Shown: positions 63,425-64,000 of the stretch, one piece after another | How the letters are laid out: every line of letters starts with the position of its first letter | Numbering within the stretch: the first letter of the stretch is position 1 | From: Sapria himalayana | Taxonomy: Eukaryota > Streptophyta > Magnoliopsida > Malpighiales > Rafflesiaceae | Assembly (NCBI GenBank): GCA_029783825.1 | Contig: JAREIK010014560.1 | Span: forward strand, 1 to 64,000 | Length of the DNA: 64,000 nucleotides | Direction: 5' to 3' | The notes under the pieces: generated by a model | Told to the model about the DNA's origin: nothing | Database searches by the model: none | Seen by the model: only the letters and a program-made list of their open reading frames with translations | Made by a program: the position numbers and the translations under genes

Positions 63425-64000
63425 TCAAAATTCCCTACAAATTATGAGGATGATTTCGTATGAAAATTATTTCTGAACTGTTATTGATTTTGTCTATGTG
63501 TAGCAAAACTTGAAGTGATTTTTTTCCAGGTTTCAATTTTTTTATTCTGATTTTGTTCTTTGCTTTGCTGATTAACCTAATAGTGAATCTTTGTAGGACA
63601 CATGAAGTGAGATGCATGAAAAAAATTATGATTCAAAGCATTCAGACATTGCTACGGTGCTTCAATTGCATGGGTTCCCTATTTACAGATTTCAGCATGA
63701 TCAAAAGGAGGCCTAGGATCTATTATCTTCATTATTCCTAAAAAATTTTATTTTTCCACTATCTTTCTCTCTAAAGATCATTTCTGGACATATTTTAAAT
63801 TTTTGTTAAAGTTATATGACTATCATTTTTAATTTGTATTTGTTCATGTCTATAATAACTATTTTTATATATCTGTGAATATGTTTGTTGTCCATAAATT
63901 TTTTGGTTAGAGTTTTAGCATATTATAGGTATGTAAAAGGCTTGGCTGTTCCTTCACGGTGCTGGGAACAACACCTTAGCTTATTAAGCTATGAGATGAA
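63425..64000. other. AT-rich flank, no CACTA right end seen
   Basis: No subterminal 'tcgctaaat' repeats or 'ttcttgtagtg' terminus appear before the window ends. The frame 63553-63741 shows no domain. The right end of the element carrying the two CACTA genes must lie further right or be lost. Confidence 0.5.

Overview
This window looks like gene-poor, repeat-dense nuclear DNA of a flowering plant. It is strongly AT-rich and consists almost entirely of transposable elements of plant families (an L1-type LINE with an RNase H domain, Ty1/copia, hAT and CACTA/En-Spm), plus large simple-sequence arrays. I see no intact cellular gene, no tRNA or rRNA gene and no CRISPR array. The plant lineage cannot be fixed from what is visible. 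Every transposon gene examined carries in-frame stops or frameshifts, so all are annotated as pseudogenes.

Layout. 1-9053 and 15654-21049 are two halves of one degenerate GATA/GACA-type tetranucleotide array (about 14 kb), with GATA on the + strand in both halves. An L1-type LINE of about 6.6 kb (9061-15653), with ORF1 (DUF4283 plus zinc knuckle) and ORF2 (EN, RT, zf-RVT, RNase H), splits it. The array stops abruptly at 21050, at the inferred 5' LTR of a Ty1/copia element (LTR 21050-22696, initiator-Met primer site at 22698, decayed gag-pol 24204-26766). The copia reading frame ends in the reverse transcriptase, where CACTA-type terminal sequence begins at 26767.

From 26767 to 55255 lies a CACTA-flavoured nest. 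A left terminus with ~50-bp subterminal repeats (26767-27420) is matched by an inverted right terminus (54210-55255), each flanked by AAA. A second, divergent left terminus lies at 34459. Inside are a tandem 1.23-kb duplication carrying GC-rich alanine-codon-like trinucleotide islands, a possible captured exon of a DUF300/LAZ1-type membrane protein gene (antisense), an antisense copia fragment, two antisense hAT transposase pseudogenes, a GCGCAAGGC-like minisatellite and a segmental repeat family (46.7-49.3 kb).

From 55256 an AT-rich 'tataacta' tract and a CT-rich tract lead into a decayed CACTA transposase gene of TNP2 type (57661-61335) and a second CACTA gene of Transposase_24/TNPA-like type with a coiled-coil tail (61473-63424), both on the + strand. 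These two genes normally form the coding core of an autonomous CACTA element. Their right terminus is not in the window, and which left terminus they belong to is open. No novel functional system is claimed. The most unusual items are the very large GATA array with ~0.8-kb higher-order structure and the nested CACTA structure.
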